Positions 51,648 to 61,467 of a DNA stretch of 64,000 nucleotides are shown piece after piece. Both the position numbers and the translations under genes were made by a program. A model generated the notes under the pieces. It saw nothing but the letters and a program-made list of their open reading frames with translations, had not been told where the DNA came from and did no database searches. The stretch spans positions 124,001 to 188,000 of the forward strand of contig NZ_JAAIJY010000003.1 of NCBI RefSeq assembly GCF_011752065.1. Direction: 5' to 3'. This stretch comes from Actinomyces sp. ZJ308 (GTDB lineage: Bacteria > Actinomycetota > Actinomycetes > Actinomycetales > Actinomycetaceae). How positions within the stretch are numbered: position 1 is the first letter of the stretch; each line of letters starts with the position of its first letter.

Positions 51648-52058
51648 TCAGTCGGTGACGATCTTCGCGCCGGTCGTGTTCTTCGCCGCGTCAATGGTTC
51701 CCAGGTCGGTGACGCTGGGGAAACCGGCGTTGCGCATGACGGCGCTGGCCATCTTGGGCTGGTCGTCGCTCCCGTAGATCTGGTACTGGGAGTTGCGGTC
51801 CAAGCCCGAGATCTGGCTGGAGAAGTCACCGGAGGAGAAGTCGTAGTTGACGGCCCCCTCCAGGTGCCCCTGCTTGTACTCGTCGGCCGAGCGCAGGTCG
51901 ATGATGACCACGGGGCCGGTCGCCTTGGCGTCCGCCGGGGTGGTGTGCGCCGTGGCGGAGGCGCTGGAGTCGGTGGATCCCGAGCATCCGGTCAGTGCCA
52001 GCGCACCGCAGGAGACGAGCAGAGTGGAGACGGCCAGGACGCGGATGGGGCGTTTCAC
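51648..52058 (-). CDS. Rhodanese-like lipoprotein lacking the catalytic cysteine
   Basis: 136 residues: signal peptide with lipobox LTGC (Cys near 25), a Ser/Thr/Ala spacer, then a single rhodanese-like domain (about 46-136) with VVIIDLRSADEYKQGHLEGAVNYDF. The position of the active-site loop, normally hYCxxGxRS, reads YQIYGSDDQPKMASAVMRNAG, with no Cys. It is therefore unlikely to be a sulfurtransferase and may bind a ligand or partner on the outer membrane face. Convergent with the arginase-family gene. Upstream, 52059-52259 holds nothing further that I could support. Confidence 0.85.
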   Translation of the reverse strand: MKRPIRVLAVSTLLVSCGALALTGCSGSTDSSASATAHTTPADAKATGPVVIIDLRSADEYKQGHLEGAVNYDFSSGDFSSQISGLDRNSQYQIYGSDDQPKMASAVMRNAGFPSVTDLGTIDAAKNTTGAKIVTD

Positions 52059-52259
52059 AGAGGGTTCCTTCGGGAGTCACGCGGCTTCGTCGAGCCTGGG
52101 TGGGAGCGGGTGGGACGCTGGATCAGCGTAAGGCTCTGTGCCGGGAGACTCGGGGCGGGAACAGGGGCAGGGCCTCGGAGACGAGGATAAACGGCTTCCG
52201 GTGATAACGGCAGTGATACTCAGCGAACCGCGACGTGAATTTCAGTGAAGAAATCCACG

Positions 52260-52523
52260 TCAGCTGCCGGCGGTTAGGCTCGCGGTCTCGTCCTGGAAGA
52301 GCAGGGCGACCTCCTTGAGCTTCTCCCCGTGCCGACGGGCGTGGTGAGCGCAGAAGAACAGCTCGCCGGTCAGCATGACGACTCGGACGTAGGCCTGCGC
52401 GTCGCAGACGTCGCAGCGGTCTGCTGTGGTCAGCGGGCGCTCGGAGGAGTCGGTGGCAGAGGCGGTCTGCTCGTCCAGGGTGGTCACCGCCTGGGCGGCG
52501 GTCGAGGTTCCGGTTGTGCTCAT
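52260..52523 (-). CDS. DUF7455-type small zinc-ribbon protein
   Basis: 87 residues. The second half has LTTADRCDVCDAQAYVRVVML, then GELFFCAHHARRHGEKLKEVA, a CxxC plus CxHH arrangement expected to bind zinc. Proteins of this type are widespread in actinobacteria, of unknown function, and in Streptomyces lie near the principal sigma factor and parE, as here. The first 35 residues are Thr/Ala/Ser-rich and probably disordered. ATG 52523 is 7 bases after TGCAAT (52531-52536), leaderless. Confidence 0.85.
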   Translation of the reverse strand: MSTTGTSTAAQAVTTLDEQTASATDSSERPLTTADRCDVCDAQAYVRVVMLTGELFFCAHHARRHGEKLKEVALLFQDETASLTAGS

Positions 52524-52530
52524 GGACCGC

Positions 52531-52536
52531 ATTGCA
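52531..52536 (-). promoter_or_regulatory. -10 box of the DUF7455-type gene
   Basis: TGCAAT on the minus strand, 7 bases before ATG 52523. Confidence 0.5.
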
Positions 52537-52767
52537 TCACGTCCGGGGCTCTCCCGACCGTCCGAAAGCACCGTTTCCGCCTGAGGCGCACGAGCTTTCG
52601 CCCACGGCGCAGCGCCGTCATGGCGCACCTCACCGTAGAACCGACCGATCGGGCGGATGCTGGAGACCTCAGTGACGTCGTTGCCGCTTCGGGGCCGTCT
52701 CGGGGCCGCCGTGGAGGCGGCGTCGACGGGAGGGAACCGGGGAGAAGAAAGAGACAGGAGGACCGTG

Positions 52768-53505
52768 ATGTCGGTGCAGGAGTTCCGTGACCGTGAGATC
52801 GCGCGTCTGGAGCGCTCGGGCTGGGCGACCAACGCGGCTCTCCGCCAGAGGCTGGACGCAACGGGGCTGCGGCCGCCCGCCCGGGTCGTGACCGAGTGCC
52901 TGGACGAGGGCGCCGGTGCCGGCTGGGAGCGGGCCGAGCGCGCGGTGGCCCGCCTGCGCGAGCACTTCGCCTCCTTCCGCTTCGCCGACGACGTCGACTA
53001 CGGGCTGCTCGCGATCCCCGCCGTGGAGCGGCTCGACACCCGCGGTGCCGTGGATCCTCGCATCCGCCACGGCCAGCAGCCCGACCTGGTCGAGGACCTC
53101 GTCGACCCGGCCATGGGGGAGGGGATCGACCTGAGCGGACTCACGCTGGAGCGCGACGGCTGGATGGTACTGGTCGGCGTCGTCGGCCAGTACGGGATCT
53201 CGGCGGGAAGCCATCAGGACATCACCTCAGCCCCCTTAGAGCGCTTCGAGGTCGACGGCGTCGACACCCGCGCCCTCATGACCCGCCAGGTCTGGGGCGC
53301 CCGCCTGCTGCAGTGCCCGCCCGGCCTGGTTCCCGACTCCGACTACGCCGAGCGGTGGACCTTCACCCTCCTCCCCGCCGAGGGGCTGGTGGACGGCCGG
53401 GCCGTCTCCGGCACGGTGCTCAAGAAGCGGGTGCGCTTCCGCCTGGGCAAGGCCCACCGGGGGATTGGCAGCGCCCGGGTGAGCCCGGCCCTCCCGCTTC
53501 AGTGA
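52768..53505 (+). CDS. Hypothetical protein, 245 aa
   Basis: Not recognised. ATG 52768 with AGGAGG (about 52757-52762) just upstream; the frame is open to 52657 without support. The N-terminal 80 residues are helical and basic (MSVQEFRDREIARLERSGWATN, then RLREHFASFRFADDVDYG), and the rest is mixed alpha/beta with GWMVLVGVVGQYGISAG, RALMTRQVWGARLLQCPPG and a closing basic KKRVRFRLGKAHRG. No membrane helix, signal or catalytic motif. It stands just before parE on the same strand, but parE has its own leaderless promoter. Confidence 0.8.
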   Translation: MSVQEFRDREIARLERSGWATNAALRQRLDATGLRPPARVVTECLDEGAGAGWERAERAVARLREHFASFRFADDVDYGLLAIPAVERLDTRGAVDPRIRHGQQPDLVEDLVDPAMGEGIDLSGLTLERDGWMVLVGVVGQYGISAGSHQDITSAPLERFEVDGVDTRALMTRQVWGARLLQCPPGLVPDSDYAERWTFTLLPAEGLVDGRAVSGTVLKKRVRFRLGKAHRGIGSARVSPALPLQ

Positions 53506-53549
53506 GCGGACTCGCGGCGGGGCACAAGGCGCCGGCTGCGCTGATCGGC

Positions 53550-53555
53550 TAGATT
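53550..53555 (+). promoter_or_regulatory. parE -10 box
   Basis: TAGATT, 6 bases before GTG 53562; leaderless. Confidence 0.6.
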
Positions 53556-53561
53556 CCCGGC

Positions 53562-55814
53562 GTGCCCTCATCCGAGAACAAGACCAGCCGGGGCGACTAC
53601 TCCGCCCGCCACCTCTCCGTCCTGGAGGGGCTCGAGGCCGTGCGCAAGCGCCCGGGAATGTATATCGGCTCCACCGACCAGCGTGGCCTCATGCACTGCG
53701 TGTGGGAGATCGTCGACAACGCCGTCGACGAGGCCCTCGAGGGGCACGGCGACGACATCTCGGTGACCGTCCACGACGACGGCTCCATCGAGGTGCGTGA
53801 TAACGGGCGCGGTGTGCCCGTCGACATCGAGCCCTCCTCCGGCCTGACCGGTGTCGAGCTGGTCTACACCAAGCTGCACGCCGGGGGGAAGTTCGGCGGC
53901 GGGTCCTACGGCGCCGCAGGCGGCCTGCACGGTGTGGGCGCCTCGGTGGTCAACGCCCTGGCCGAGCGCATGGACGTCGAGGTCGATCGCGGCGGCAAGA
54001 CCTACGCCATGAGCTTCCACCGCGGCGAGCCCGGCGTCTTCGACGACTCCGCCGGGCGCAGCCCCTCCTCGCCCTTCACCGAGTTCACGAAGGCCTCCGA
54101 GCTGCGCGTCATCGGCAAGGTGCGCCGCGGCGTGACCGGCACCCGTGTGCGCTACTGGGCCGACCCCCAGATCTTCCCCCGCCCCACCGAGTACGACGCC
54201 GCCGCCCTGCGCGCCCGGCTGCGCCAGACCAGCTTCCTCGTGCCCGGGCTCACCCTGCGCCTGGAGGACCGGCGCCCCGAGGCCGAGGCCATCGCCGCCT
54301 CCAACACGCCCGCCGCCGACGCCGGTGAGACCGACGACGCCGTCCACGAGGTCTCCCTGCGGGCGGCCGCCAAGAACGCCACCGAGAACCGCGGCGACCT
54401 GTTCGACACCGGCGACGATGACGGCGTCGAGGTCTTCCAGGCCCTGGGCGGCACCGCCGACTTCGTCGACTTCCTGGCCTCCGACGGCTCGGTCACCGAC
54501 ACCTTCCGCCTCACCGGCGAGGGCACCTACACCGAGACCGTTCAGCAGCTCGACCGCGCCAGCGGCCACCTGCGGCCCGTGGAGGTCGAGCGCACCTGCA
54601 TCGTCGACGTCGCCCTGCGCTGGGGTATCGGGTATGAGACCACCGAGCGCTCCTTCGTCAACATCATCGCCACCCCCATGGGCGGCACCCACCTGACCGG
54701 CTTCGAGCAGGCCCTGGCCAGGGTGCTGCGCAAACGCATCGAGGCCGACTCCCGGGCCCTGAAGATCACCTCCAAGGACGGCCGGGTCGAGAAGGACGAC
54801 ATCATGGCGGGCCTGACCGCCGTCATCACCGTGCGCGTGCCCGAGCCCCAGTTCGAGGGCCAGACCAAGGAGGTGCTCGGCACCGGCCCCGTGCGCCAGA
54901 TCGTCTCCAAAGTGGTCGAGCGCGAGCTCACCGCCCTGCTGACCTCCTCCAAACGGGACCTCAAGACCCAGGCCCGCGCCCTGGAGGAGAAGATCGTCGG
55001 GGAGATGCGCGCCCGCGTCTCGGCGCGCCTGCACAAGGAGATCACCCGCCGCAAGACTGCCCTGGAGACCTCCTCCCTGCCAGCCAAGCTCGCCGACTGC
55101 CGCAGTGACGACGTCTCCGCCTCCGAGCTGTTCATCGTCGAGGGCGACTCCGCCCTGGGCACCGCCAAGAACGCGCGAAACTCCGAGTTCCAGGCGCTGC
55201 TGCCGATCCGCGGCAAGATCCTCAACGTGCAGAAGGCCTCCCAGGCCGACATGCTGCGCAACGCCGAGTGCTCGGCCATCATCCAGGTGGTCGGTGCCGG
55301 CAGCGGGCGTACCTTCGACCTCGAGGCCGCCCGCTACGGCAAGGTCATCCTCATGACCGACGCCGACGTCGACGGCGCCCACATCCGCACCCTCCTGCTG
55401 ACCCTCTTCTTCCGCTACATGCGGCCCATGATCGAGGCGGGTCGGGTCTTCGCGGCCGTCCCGCCCCTGCACCGCATCGAGGTCTCCGGCTCGTGGCGGC
55501 GCAAGAAGGAGATCATCTACACCTACTCCGACGAGGAGCTCGTCACCACCCTGCGCCGTCTGGAGCGTTCGGGACGCAGCTTCAAGGAGCCCCAGCGCTA
55601 CAAGGGCCTGGGGGAGATGGACGCCCACCAGCTCGCCGAGACCACCATGGAGCCCCAGCACCGCACCCTGCGGCGCATCACGCTGGGGGACGAGGCCCAG
55701 GTCATGGAGGCCGAGTCCGTCTTCGAGCTCCTCATGGGCTCGTCGGTCGAGCCCCGCCGCGACTTCATCGTCGAAGGCGCCCGTGACGTTGATCGCGAGC
55801 GCATTGACGCCTGA
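53562..55814 (+). CDS. parE: DNA topoisomerase IV subunit B (type IIA)
   Basis: 750 residues. The GHKL ATPase has EGLEAVRKRPGMYIGST, VDNAVDEAL (Glu general base in the preceding helix), DNGRGVPVD and GGLHGVGASVVNAL. The transducer follows, then the TOPRIM domain with FIVEGDSALGTAKNAR, LPIRGKILNVQKA and MTDADVDGAHIRTLLL. EGDSALGTAK instead of EGDSAGGSAK is characteristic of actinobacterial ParE rather than GyrB. A segment at about residues 240-310 is an Asp/Ala-rich insertion. Pairs with parC 3 kb downstream on the opposite strand; together they decatenate chromosomes. In Streptomyces hrdB, parE and parC are also near neighbours. Confidence 0.93.
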   Translation: MPSSENKTSRGDYSARHLSVLEGLEAVRKRPGMYIGSTDQRGLMHCVWEIVDNAVDEALEGHGDDISVTVHDDGSIEVRDNGRGVPVDIEPSSGLTGVELVYTKLHAGGKFGGGSYGAAGGLHGVGASVVNALAERMDVEVDRGGKTYAMSFHRGEPGVFDDSAGRSPSSPFTEFTKASELRVIGKVRRGVTGTRVRYWADPQIFPRPTEYDAAALRARLRQTSFLVPGLTLRLEDRRPEAEAIAASNTPAADAGETDDAVHEVSLRAAAKNATENRGDLFDTGDDDGVEVFQALGGTADFVDFLASDGSVTDTFRLTGEGTYTETVQQLDRASGHLRPVEVERTCIVDVALRWGIGYETTERSFVNIIATPMGGTHLTGFEQALARVLRKRIEADSRALKITSKDGRVEKDDIMAGLTAVITVRVPEPQFEGQTKEVLGTGPVRQIVSKVVERELTALLTSSKRDLKTQARALEEKIVGEMRARVSARLHKEITRRKTALETSSLPAKLADCRSDDVSASELFIVEGDSALGTAKNARNSEFQALLPIRGKILNVQKASQADMLRNAECSAIIQVVGAGSGRTFDLEAARYGKVILMTDADVDGAHIRTLLLTLFFRYMRPMIEAGRVFAAVPPLHRIEVSGSWRRKKEIIYTYSDEELVTTLRRLERSGRSFKEPQRYKGLGEMDAHQLAETTMEPQHRTLRRITLGDEAQVMEAESVFELLMGSSVEPRRDFIVEGARDVDRERIDA

Positions 55815-55961
55815 CGAAAGCGTCAGGTTCTAGCAGTTCCTTCAGGTAGTCTCGGTAACCTTCGTGTCACGGCCCGTCGGTGGCCGGGGCACGACATCAG
55901 CGGCATCATCGGTCCGCCGTCATTCTTCGTCGTTCTTTCGTCCTTATGAGGGAGGTGCGCT

Positions 55962-57014
55962 ATGGCACCCGGTTACGGTATCCGCCGAGCAGGCTCCTCG
56001 CCGTGGCCCATCCTGCGTCCGGGTCCCCGCTCGGCGCTGTCACGTGAGCTGTCCTGGCGGCCCCTGGGCCCGGAGGACAATCACGAGCTGGCCGCGCTCA
56101 TCGCTCGGGCCGAGGAGGTCGACAACCCTCCCTACCGCACCAGTGAGCAGGAGACGGCCGAGTACTTCCTCGACCCCACCTACTCCGGGGTCGCCGGCCG
56201 CGACGCCGACGGCGTCATGCGCGCCTTCGGCCTGGTGCGGCTGCGCCCGGCCGGCGAGATCTACGCCTCCATGACCGGCACCGTGGACCCGGCTGTGCGC
56301 AAGCGCGGCATCGGCCGGGCCCTCCTGCACTGGCAGGCCGAGCGGGCCCGCCACCTCGTGGGCGCCGAGCGGGCCGGCTCCGTACCGGGCAGGAGCGCGA
56401 CCCAGGTACCCGCGCACGTGGTCACCACCGTCATGGAGGACGACGAGCGCATGCAGGGACACCTCAGGGACATGGGCTTCGAGCCGATGCGCTGGTACCG
56501 CGAGGTGCGTCGCTTCCTCGGCGAGGCGATCCCCGAGGTGGACCTGGACGGCTTCATCACCATCGACCCCTGGACCCCCGAGATCGACGGCGACGTGCGG
56601 CGCGCCTACGACCAGGCCATGGCCGAGACCTGGAAGGCCGAGAACGTCACCCCCGAGGACTGGACCGCCGGTAGCGCCTACTTCGCCCCCCAGTGGAGCT
56701 TCGTGGCCATGGACCGCTCCGGTGACCGGGCCCGCGTGGCCGGGTACCTGCGCTCGGGCCGCTATGAGCAGGACTGGGAGGCCCTGGGTTGGCGCGAGGG
56801 ATACACCGACGTGCTCGGGGTCCTCAGCGACTACCGCCACCGCCGGATCGGACCCGCGCTGCTCGTGGCCGCCATGCGCGCCTACGCGGCCGACGGCATG
56901 GAGTACGCCGCCGCCGGCGTCGACACCGACAACCCCAGCGGCGCCGTGGGCCTGTACGAGTCCCTGGGCTACGTGCCCACCCGCGGCACCATCCTCTACG
57001 CCCTCGACGTCTAA
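55962..57014 (+). CDS. GNAT acetyltransferase with two GNAT domains
   Basis: 350 residues. The N-terminal domain (about 28-180) has the acetyl-CoA pyrophosphate loop VDPAVRKRGIGRALL; the C-terminal domain (about 195-350) has VLSDYRHRRIGPALLVAAMRAY and the closing NPSGAVGLYESLGYVP. Tandem GNAT architecture recalls mycothiol synthase MshD and many uncharacterised actinobacterial proteins; the substrate is unknown. ATG 55962 with GAGGGAGGTG upstream (about 55949-55958). The first 20 residues (GYGIRRAGSSPWPILRPGPR) are outside the domain. Convergent with the amidohydrolase gene. Confidence 0.88.
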   Translation: MAPGYGIRRAGSSPWPILRPGPRSALSRELSWRPLGPEDNHELAALIARAEEVDNPPYRTSEQETAEYFLDPTYSGVAGRDADGVMRAFGLVRLRPAGEIYASMTGTVDPAVRKRGIGRALLHWQAERARHLVGAERAGSVPGRSATQVPAHVVTTVMEDDERMQGHLRDMGFEPMRWYREVRRFLGEAIPEVDLDGFITIDPWTPEIDGDVRRAYDQAMAETWKAENVTPEDWTAGSAYFAPQWSFVAMDRSGDRARVAGYLRSGRYEQDWEALGWREGYTDVLGVLSDYRHRRIGPALLVAAMRAYAADGMEYAAAGVDTDNPSGAVGLYESLGYVPTRGTILYALDV

Positions 57015-57043
57015 GAGGGCCGTTCCGCACCTTCCTGCGCGGT

Positions 57044-58687
57044 TCAGGCGCGCTGGTGGGCCACGGCGCCGGCCACGATCGTGGCCAGGGGCCGCACCAA
57101 CGCCAGCGCCTCGGCCCCGAGGCGCACCGGGTCCTCGGCCAGGAGCACCAGGTCGGCCGGAGAGCCCACCGCCACCGGGCCGGCCCCGTTGACGCTGGCC
57201 GCCAGCGCCTCCTCGGCCGTCAGCCGCTGGGAGGGTGACCACACCGATCCGTCCGGTGTCGCACGGCCCACCGCCGCCGACATGGCCAGCCACGGGTCCA
57301 GCGGAGCCACGGGTGCGTCCGATCCCAGCTGCAGCAGGGCCCCGGCGGTCACCATGTCCGCGAAGGCGTAGGTGCGCTCCTCCAGCCCCGGCCACACCCG
57401 GCCCACCGCCGCCCAGTCGTCGATGAGGTGGGCCGGTTGAACGGACAGCTCGACGCCGCACCCCACCAGGCGCCTCAGGGCACCCCCCGGCTCATCGAGC
57501 GCGTCGGCAGGCAGCAGCTGGGCGTGCTCCAGGCGCCCGGTGGCCCCCGAGAGCGCGAAGGCGGCGGCGACGTCGTCGACGGCCGCGTCCCCGATGGCGT
57601 GGATGGCCATCTCATAGCCCTGCCGACCGGCTCCGCTCATGAGCTCAGTGAGCTCGGCACGGTCGATATTGACCACGCCGCAGGGGTGATCCAGGCCCAG
57701 CTCGGCCGGGTAGGGCTCACGCATGTGCGCACTTCCCGATCCCATCGACCCGTCGGCGATGACCTTGAGCGGCCCCTGCACCAGCACCGGGGATCCGTCG
57801 GCCAGGCGGGGCGAGCCGGCCAGCTCGCTCCCGGTGCGCAGGCCCCGCTCCATCCAGCGCTCCAGCTTGTCGCGGTAGACGGCGACCCGGATGCGGGGCA
57901 GCACTTCAGGCAGGACGCCCCGGGTCGCCATGGCCCTCAGGCGCATCGGCCAGTCGTCGGGATCCTCCGACCAGCTCATATCCACTACGCCGGTCACCCC
58001 TCTGGCCAGCATGCCGGTCAGGACCTGCCGGTAACCGGACTCCCGCAGCTCACGCGTGCCCGGGACCTCATCGAGCCGGTCCAGCAGGGCGAACCACGGA
58101 TCCTCCTTCATCGGCGCCCCGGGATCCTGGGCACTGGCCTCCGGCAGGCCGAAGACGCGCAGCGCCGAGGAGTTCAGCCACCCGGAGTGCACGTCCCCGG
58201 AGATCAGCAGCGTGGGAACGTCTCCGGTGACGGCGTCGAGCTCGGCCACGGTGGGGACCCGGGGCCAGTTGGACAGACGGTGCCCGAAACCCTGGACCGT
58301 GGCCGGAGGTGAGCCTGCCGGCAGGTTCCGCAGCGCCTGGGCCACCAGGTCCAGGGCCTCCTCGGCGCTGCGGGTGGCCAGCGTGTCGATGCGCGCCGAG
58401 CGCGCCGCCTCCATGTCCAGGTGGGCGTGGGCGTCCCACAGGCCGGGGATGAGGAAGGCCCCATCCACATCCAGCACCCGAGCCCCGGAGGCGCTGAGCC
58501 CTGGCCCCACCTCGACGACGCGGCCGCCCACCACGCGCACGTCGACGGGCCCGCCGGGGGAGGACGGCGCATTCAGACCACCCGGGCCCGAACCGCCACG
58601 GCGCAGCACACCCAGCTCGGTGCGGGAGCGGAAGGGGACGATGCGTGCGTCCCTGATGAGCAGGTTGCCGGACGGTCTATCAGCCAT
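57044..58687 (-). CDS. Amidohydrolase family protein (YtcJ-like)
   Basis: 547 residues of the metal-dependent hydrolase superfamily: an N-terminal beta-sandwich (about 1-60), then LIPGLWDAHAHLDMEAARS (HxH metal motif), ADGSMGSGSAHMREPY, AIHAIGDAAVDDVAAAF (metal His) and LGSDAPVAPLDPWLAM (catalytic Asp). The Lys before ADGS, carboxylated in many relatives, is absent (LKVIADGS has Val-Ile there), so a mononuclear or altered site is possible. Substrate unknown; YtcJ-like enzymes include formamide hydrolases. ATG 58687 lies 5 bases after TAGAGT (58693-58698). Confidence 0.88.
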   Translation of the reverse strand: MADRPSGNLLIRDARIVPFRSRTELGVLRRGGSGPGGLNAPSSPGGPVDVRVVGGRVVEVGPGLSASGARVLDVDGAFLIPGLWDAHAHLDMEAARSARIDTLATRSAEEALDLVAQALRNLPAGSPPATVQGFGHRLSNWPRVPTVAELDAVTGDVPTLLISGDVHSGWLNSSALRVFGLPEASAQDPGAPMKEDPWFALLDRLDEVPGTRELRESGYRQVLTGMLARGVTGVVDMSWSEDPDDWPMRLRAMATRGVLPEVLPRIRVAVYRDKLERWMERGLRTGSELAGSPRLADGSPVLVQGPLKVIADGSMGSGSAHMREPYPAELGLDHPCGVVNIDRAELTELMSGAGRQGYEMAIHAIGDAAVDDVAAAFALSGATGRLEHAQLLPADALDEPGGALRRLVGCGVELSVQPAHLIDDWAAVGRVWPGLEERTYAFADMVTAGALLQLGSDAPVAPLDPWLAMSAAVGRATPDGSVWSPSQRLTAEEALAASVNGAGPVAVGSPADLVLLAEDPVRLGAEALALVRPLATIVAGAVAHQRA

Positions 58688-58758
58688 GGGCCACTCTAGG
58701 CACATCCGGCCTGCTCACGGGCGGTTTTCGGGGAGGCCCAGCCAGGCGCGCGACCCGC

Positions 58759-61317
58759 TCAGCCGATTCCGACGATGGGGGAGGGCAGCGGTGAACCGGA
58801 GCCGTCACGCCGCTCATCGGCCTCCGGAAGCGCGACCGGCCTGCCGCCCTCGCGCAGCGCCCGCGCCGGTGCCACGCCCACCCAGGCGGCCACGAGCTCG
58901 TCCTCACCGCGCAGGAAGCGGTGGGAGCGGACCCCGCCCGTGGCCCGCCCCTTGGCCGGGTAGCGGTCCAACGGGGTGACCTTGACGCTCCCGCCGCCGG
59001 TTCCCGGCAGCGAGCCCTCGGAACCGGCCACGGTCACCACCACGGCCTCGGCCAGGAGCTCCTCGGGAACCGCCGCACCGGCGATGACCCGGGCACCCTC
59101 ACGCAGCGAGATCCCCGCCATGCCGCCCGCGCCACGGCCCTGCGGGCGCACCTTGGCGGCCTGGAACCGCAGCAGCTGGGCGTCAGAGGTCACCAGGGCC
59201 AGGAAGTCCGTGTCGGCCGCCGTGCCGGCGAAGACCACCCGGTCGTCGTCGGACAGGGAGATGACCTCCCAGCTCTCGGCGTTCCTCGGCTCATCACCGG
59301 GCTTGACCCGCTTGATGACACCGCCGGCCGTGGCCAGAGCGATCGGAGGGGCGCCGGCCGAGCCCACCGGGACCAGGCCCACCACCTTCTCCTCGGGGGC
59401 GATGTCGACCAGCTGACGCACCGGAGTCGCACCGGCCAGACCCGGGGCCCCCTCGGTGCGGGGCACCTCCGAGGTGGAGACGACGTCGAGCAGCACCAGC
59501 CGGCCAGTGTCGGTGACCGCGCCGAGCCGCCCCCGCGCCGTGGTTGCCACCTGCGAGGTCAGAGCGTCATGGGGCTGGCGCCCACCGGTGCGGGCGACCG
59601 GCTCAGCACCAGGGGTGCGCGCCACCAGACCGGTGGCCGACAGCATCACCCGGCACGGGTCGTCGGGAACGGTGAGTGGAACCGGGGACGAGCTCGGCAT
59701 CAGCGTCATCGGCTGCGGGGAGGCGCCGGCCCGCTTGGAGGCGCCGCTGCCGGAGCCGGTTGCCCCTGCGGCGTCGTCCGGGCTTGCCGCGCTGCCTGCC
59801 GACGACGTCACGCGCTCACCGGAGGCCTCCAGCAGCACCGTGCGCCGCGGGGTGCCGAACTGCTCGGCCACGGCCGCCAGCTCGCGGGAGACCACGCGCC
59901 GCAGCAGGACGTCGTCGGCCAGGATCGCCTCAAGCGCCTCGATCTCCCGAGCCAGCTCGTCGCGCTCCTTCTCCAGCTCGATGACCGAGAACTTCGTGAG
60001 CCGACGCAGCTGGAGCTCTAGGATGTAGCTGGCCTGCGGCTCGGTGAGGTCGAAGACCTGCATGAGCCGCGTGCGCGCCGTGGCGGCGTCGTCGGAGGAG
60101 CGGATGACGGCGATGACCTCGTCGATGTCGAGGATGGCGATGAGCAGGCCGTCCACCAGGTGGGCGCGCTCGCGGCGCTTGCCCAGGCGGAACCGGGTGC
60201 GCCGGGTGACCACCGTGAGGCGGTGGCGCACGAACACCTCCAGCAGCTCGCGCAGTCCCAGGGTGTGGGGCTGGCCGTCCACGAGGGAGACGTTGTTGAT
60301 GCCGAAGGAGTCCTCCAGCGGCGTGTGCTTGTAGAGCTGAGCCAGGACGGCCTCGGGGTTGTAGCCGTTCTTGACGCTGATGACCAGACGGGTGCCGTGC
60401 CTGCGGTCGGTGAGGTCGGCGACGTCGGTGATTCCCTGGAGCTTCTTGGAGCCCACCGCCTCCTTGATCCGGGCGATGATCTTCTCCGGCCCCACCATGT
60501 AGGGCAGCTCGGTGACCACGATGCCCTTGCGGCGCGGGGAGACGGACTCCACGTGGGCGGTCGCCCGCGTGAGGAACTTGCCGCGCCCCGTGCGGTAGGC
60601 CTCCCGGATCCCGTCCAGACCCACGATCATGCCGCCGGCGGGCAGGTCCGGACCCGGCACGAAGGCCATGAGGTCCTCCAGACTCGCCTCGGGATGGGTC
60701 AGGAGGTGCCGAGCCGCCGCCACGACCTCCACGAGGTTGTGCGGCGGCATGTTCGTGGCCATCCCCACCGCGATACCGGCCGCGCCGTTGACCAGCAGGT
60801 TCGGGAAGGCCGCGGGCAGGACCTCGGGCTCGGTGAGCGTGTAGTCGTAGTTGGGGGCGAAGTCGACCGTGTCCTCATCCAGGTCCGCCGTCAGCGCCAG
60901 TGCCGGCGCGGCCAGACGCGCCTCGGTGTAGCGGGGGGCTGCCGGACCATCATCCAGGGAGCCGAAGTTGCCGTGCCCGTCGATGAGCGGCAGACGCATC
61001 GTGAAGGGCTGGGCCAGGCGCACCAGCGCCTCATAGATCGCGGTGTCGCCGTGCGGGTGGAGCCGGCCCATGACGTCGCCCACGACCCGGGAGGACTTCA
61101 CGTGCGGGCGGTCGGGGCGCAGGCCCATGCGGTCCATCTGGAACAGGATGCGGCGCTGCACCGGCTTGAGCCCGTCACGGGCGTCGGGCAGGGCGCGCGC
61201 GTAGATGACGGAGTAGGCGTACTCCAGGAAGCTGGTACGCATCTCCGTGGACAGGTCGAGGTCGACGATCTCCCCGTCGGTCGGGGGAGGAGTCTGGGTG
61301 GAGGCAGACTTCGGCAT
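58759..61317 (-). CDS. parC: DNA topoisomerase IV subunit A (type IIA)
   Basis: 852 residues. The breakage-reunion domain has [36 protein letters not shown]-type [19 protein letters not shown] and the catalytic Tyr in PRYTEARLA. The coiled-coil and C-terminal beta-pinwheel repeats ([49 protein letters not shown] and later) follow, interrupted by a Ser/Gly/Ala-rich linker. At the position of E. coli ParC Ser80 the residue is Thr, with Glu four residues on; this alone says nothing about quinolone response. ATG 61317 lies 6 bases after GACAAT (61324-61329). Partner of parE. Confidence 0.93.
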   Translation of the reverse strand: MPKSASTQTPPPTDGEIVDLDLSTEMRTSFLEYAYSVIYARALPDARDGLKPVQRRILFQMDRMGLRPDRPHVKSSRVVGDVMGRLHPHGDTAIYEALVRLAQPFTMRLPLIDGHGNFGSLDDGPAAPRYTEARLAAPALALTADLDEDTVDFAPNYDYTLTEPEVLPAAFPNLLVNGAAGIAVGMATNMPPHNLVEVVAAARHLLTHPEASLEDLMAFVPGPDLPAGGMIVGLDGIREAYRTGRGKFLTRATAHVESVSPRRKGIVVTELPYMVGPEKIIARIKEAVGSKKLQGITDVADLTDRRHGTRLVISVKNGYNPEAVLAQLYKHTPLEDSFGINNVSLVDGQPHTLGLRELLEVFVRHRLTVVTRRTRFRLGKRRERAHLVDGLLIAILDIDEVIAVIRSSDDAATARTRLMQVFDLTEPQASYILELQLRRLTKFSVIELEKERDELAREIEALEAILADDVLLRRVVSRELAAVAEQFGTPRRTVLLEASGERVTSSAGSAASPDDAAGATGSGSGASKRAGASPQPMTLMPSSSPVPLTVPDDPCRVMLSATGLVARTPGAEPVARTGGRQPHDALTSQVATTARGRLGAVTDTGRLVLLDVVSTSEVPRTEGAPGLAGATPVRQLVDIAPEEKVVGLVPVGSAGAPPIALATAGGVIKRVKPGDEPRNAESWEVISLSDDDRVVFAGTAADTDFLALVTSDAQLLRFQAAKVRPQGRGAGGMAGISLREGARVIAGAAVPEELLAEAVVVTVAGSEGSLPGTGGGSVKVTPLDRYPAKGRATGGVRSHRFLRGEDELVAAWVGVAPARALREGGRPVALPEADERRDGSGSPLPSPIVGIG

Positions 61318-61323
61318 GGGCGC

Positions 61324-61329
61324 ATTGTC
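61324..61329 (-). promoter_or_regulatory. parC -10 box
   Basis: GACAAT on the minus strand, 6 bases before ATG 61317; leaderless. Confidence 0.5.
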
Positions 61330-61454
61330 CGAGGAATCGGGCCGAAAACAAACCACGACACCCGGGCGTGACAGGTCAGACGCGCCCGCTCGGAGCGATC
61401 GACCTGCCTGGAACCGGGGCCGCCCGAGCTCGACGGCGATGGCGCAGACGATGG

Positions 61455-61460
61455 CACAAT
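61455..61460 (+). promoter_or_regulatory. -10 box of the DUF5998-type gene
   Basis: CACAAT, 7 bases before ATG 61468; it overlaps the alternative ATG at 61459, arguing against that start. Confidence 0.5.
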
Positions 61461-61467
61461 GGCGACC

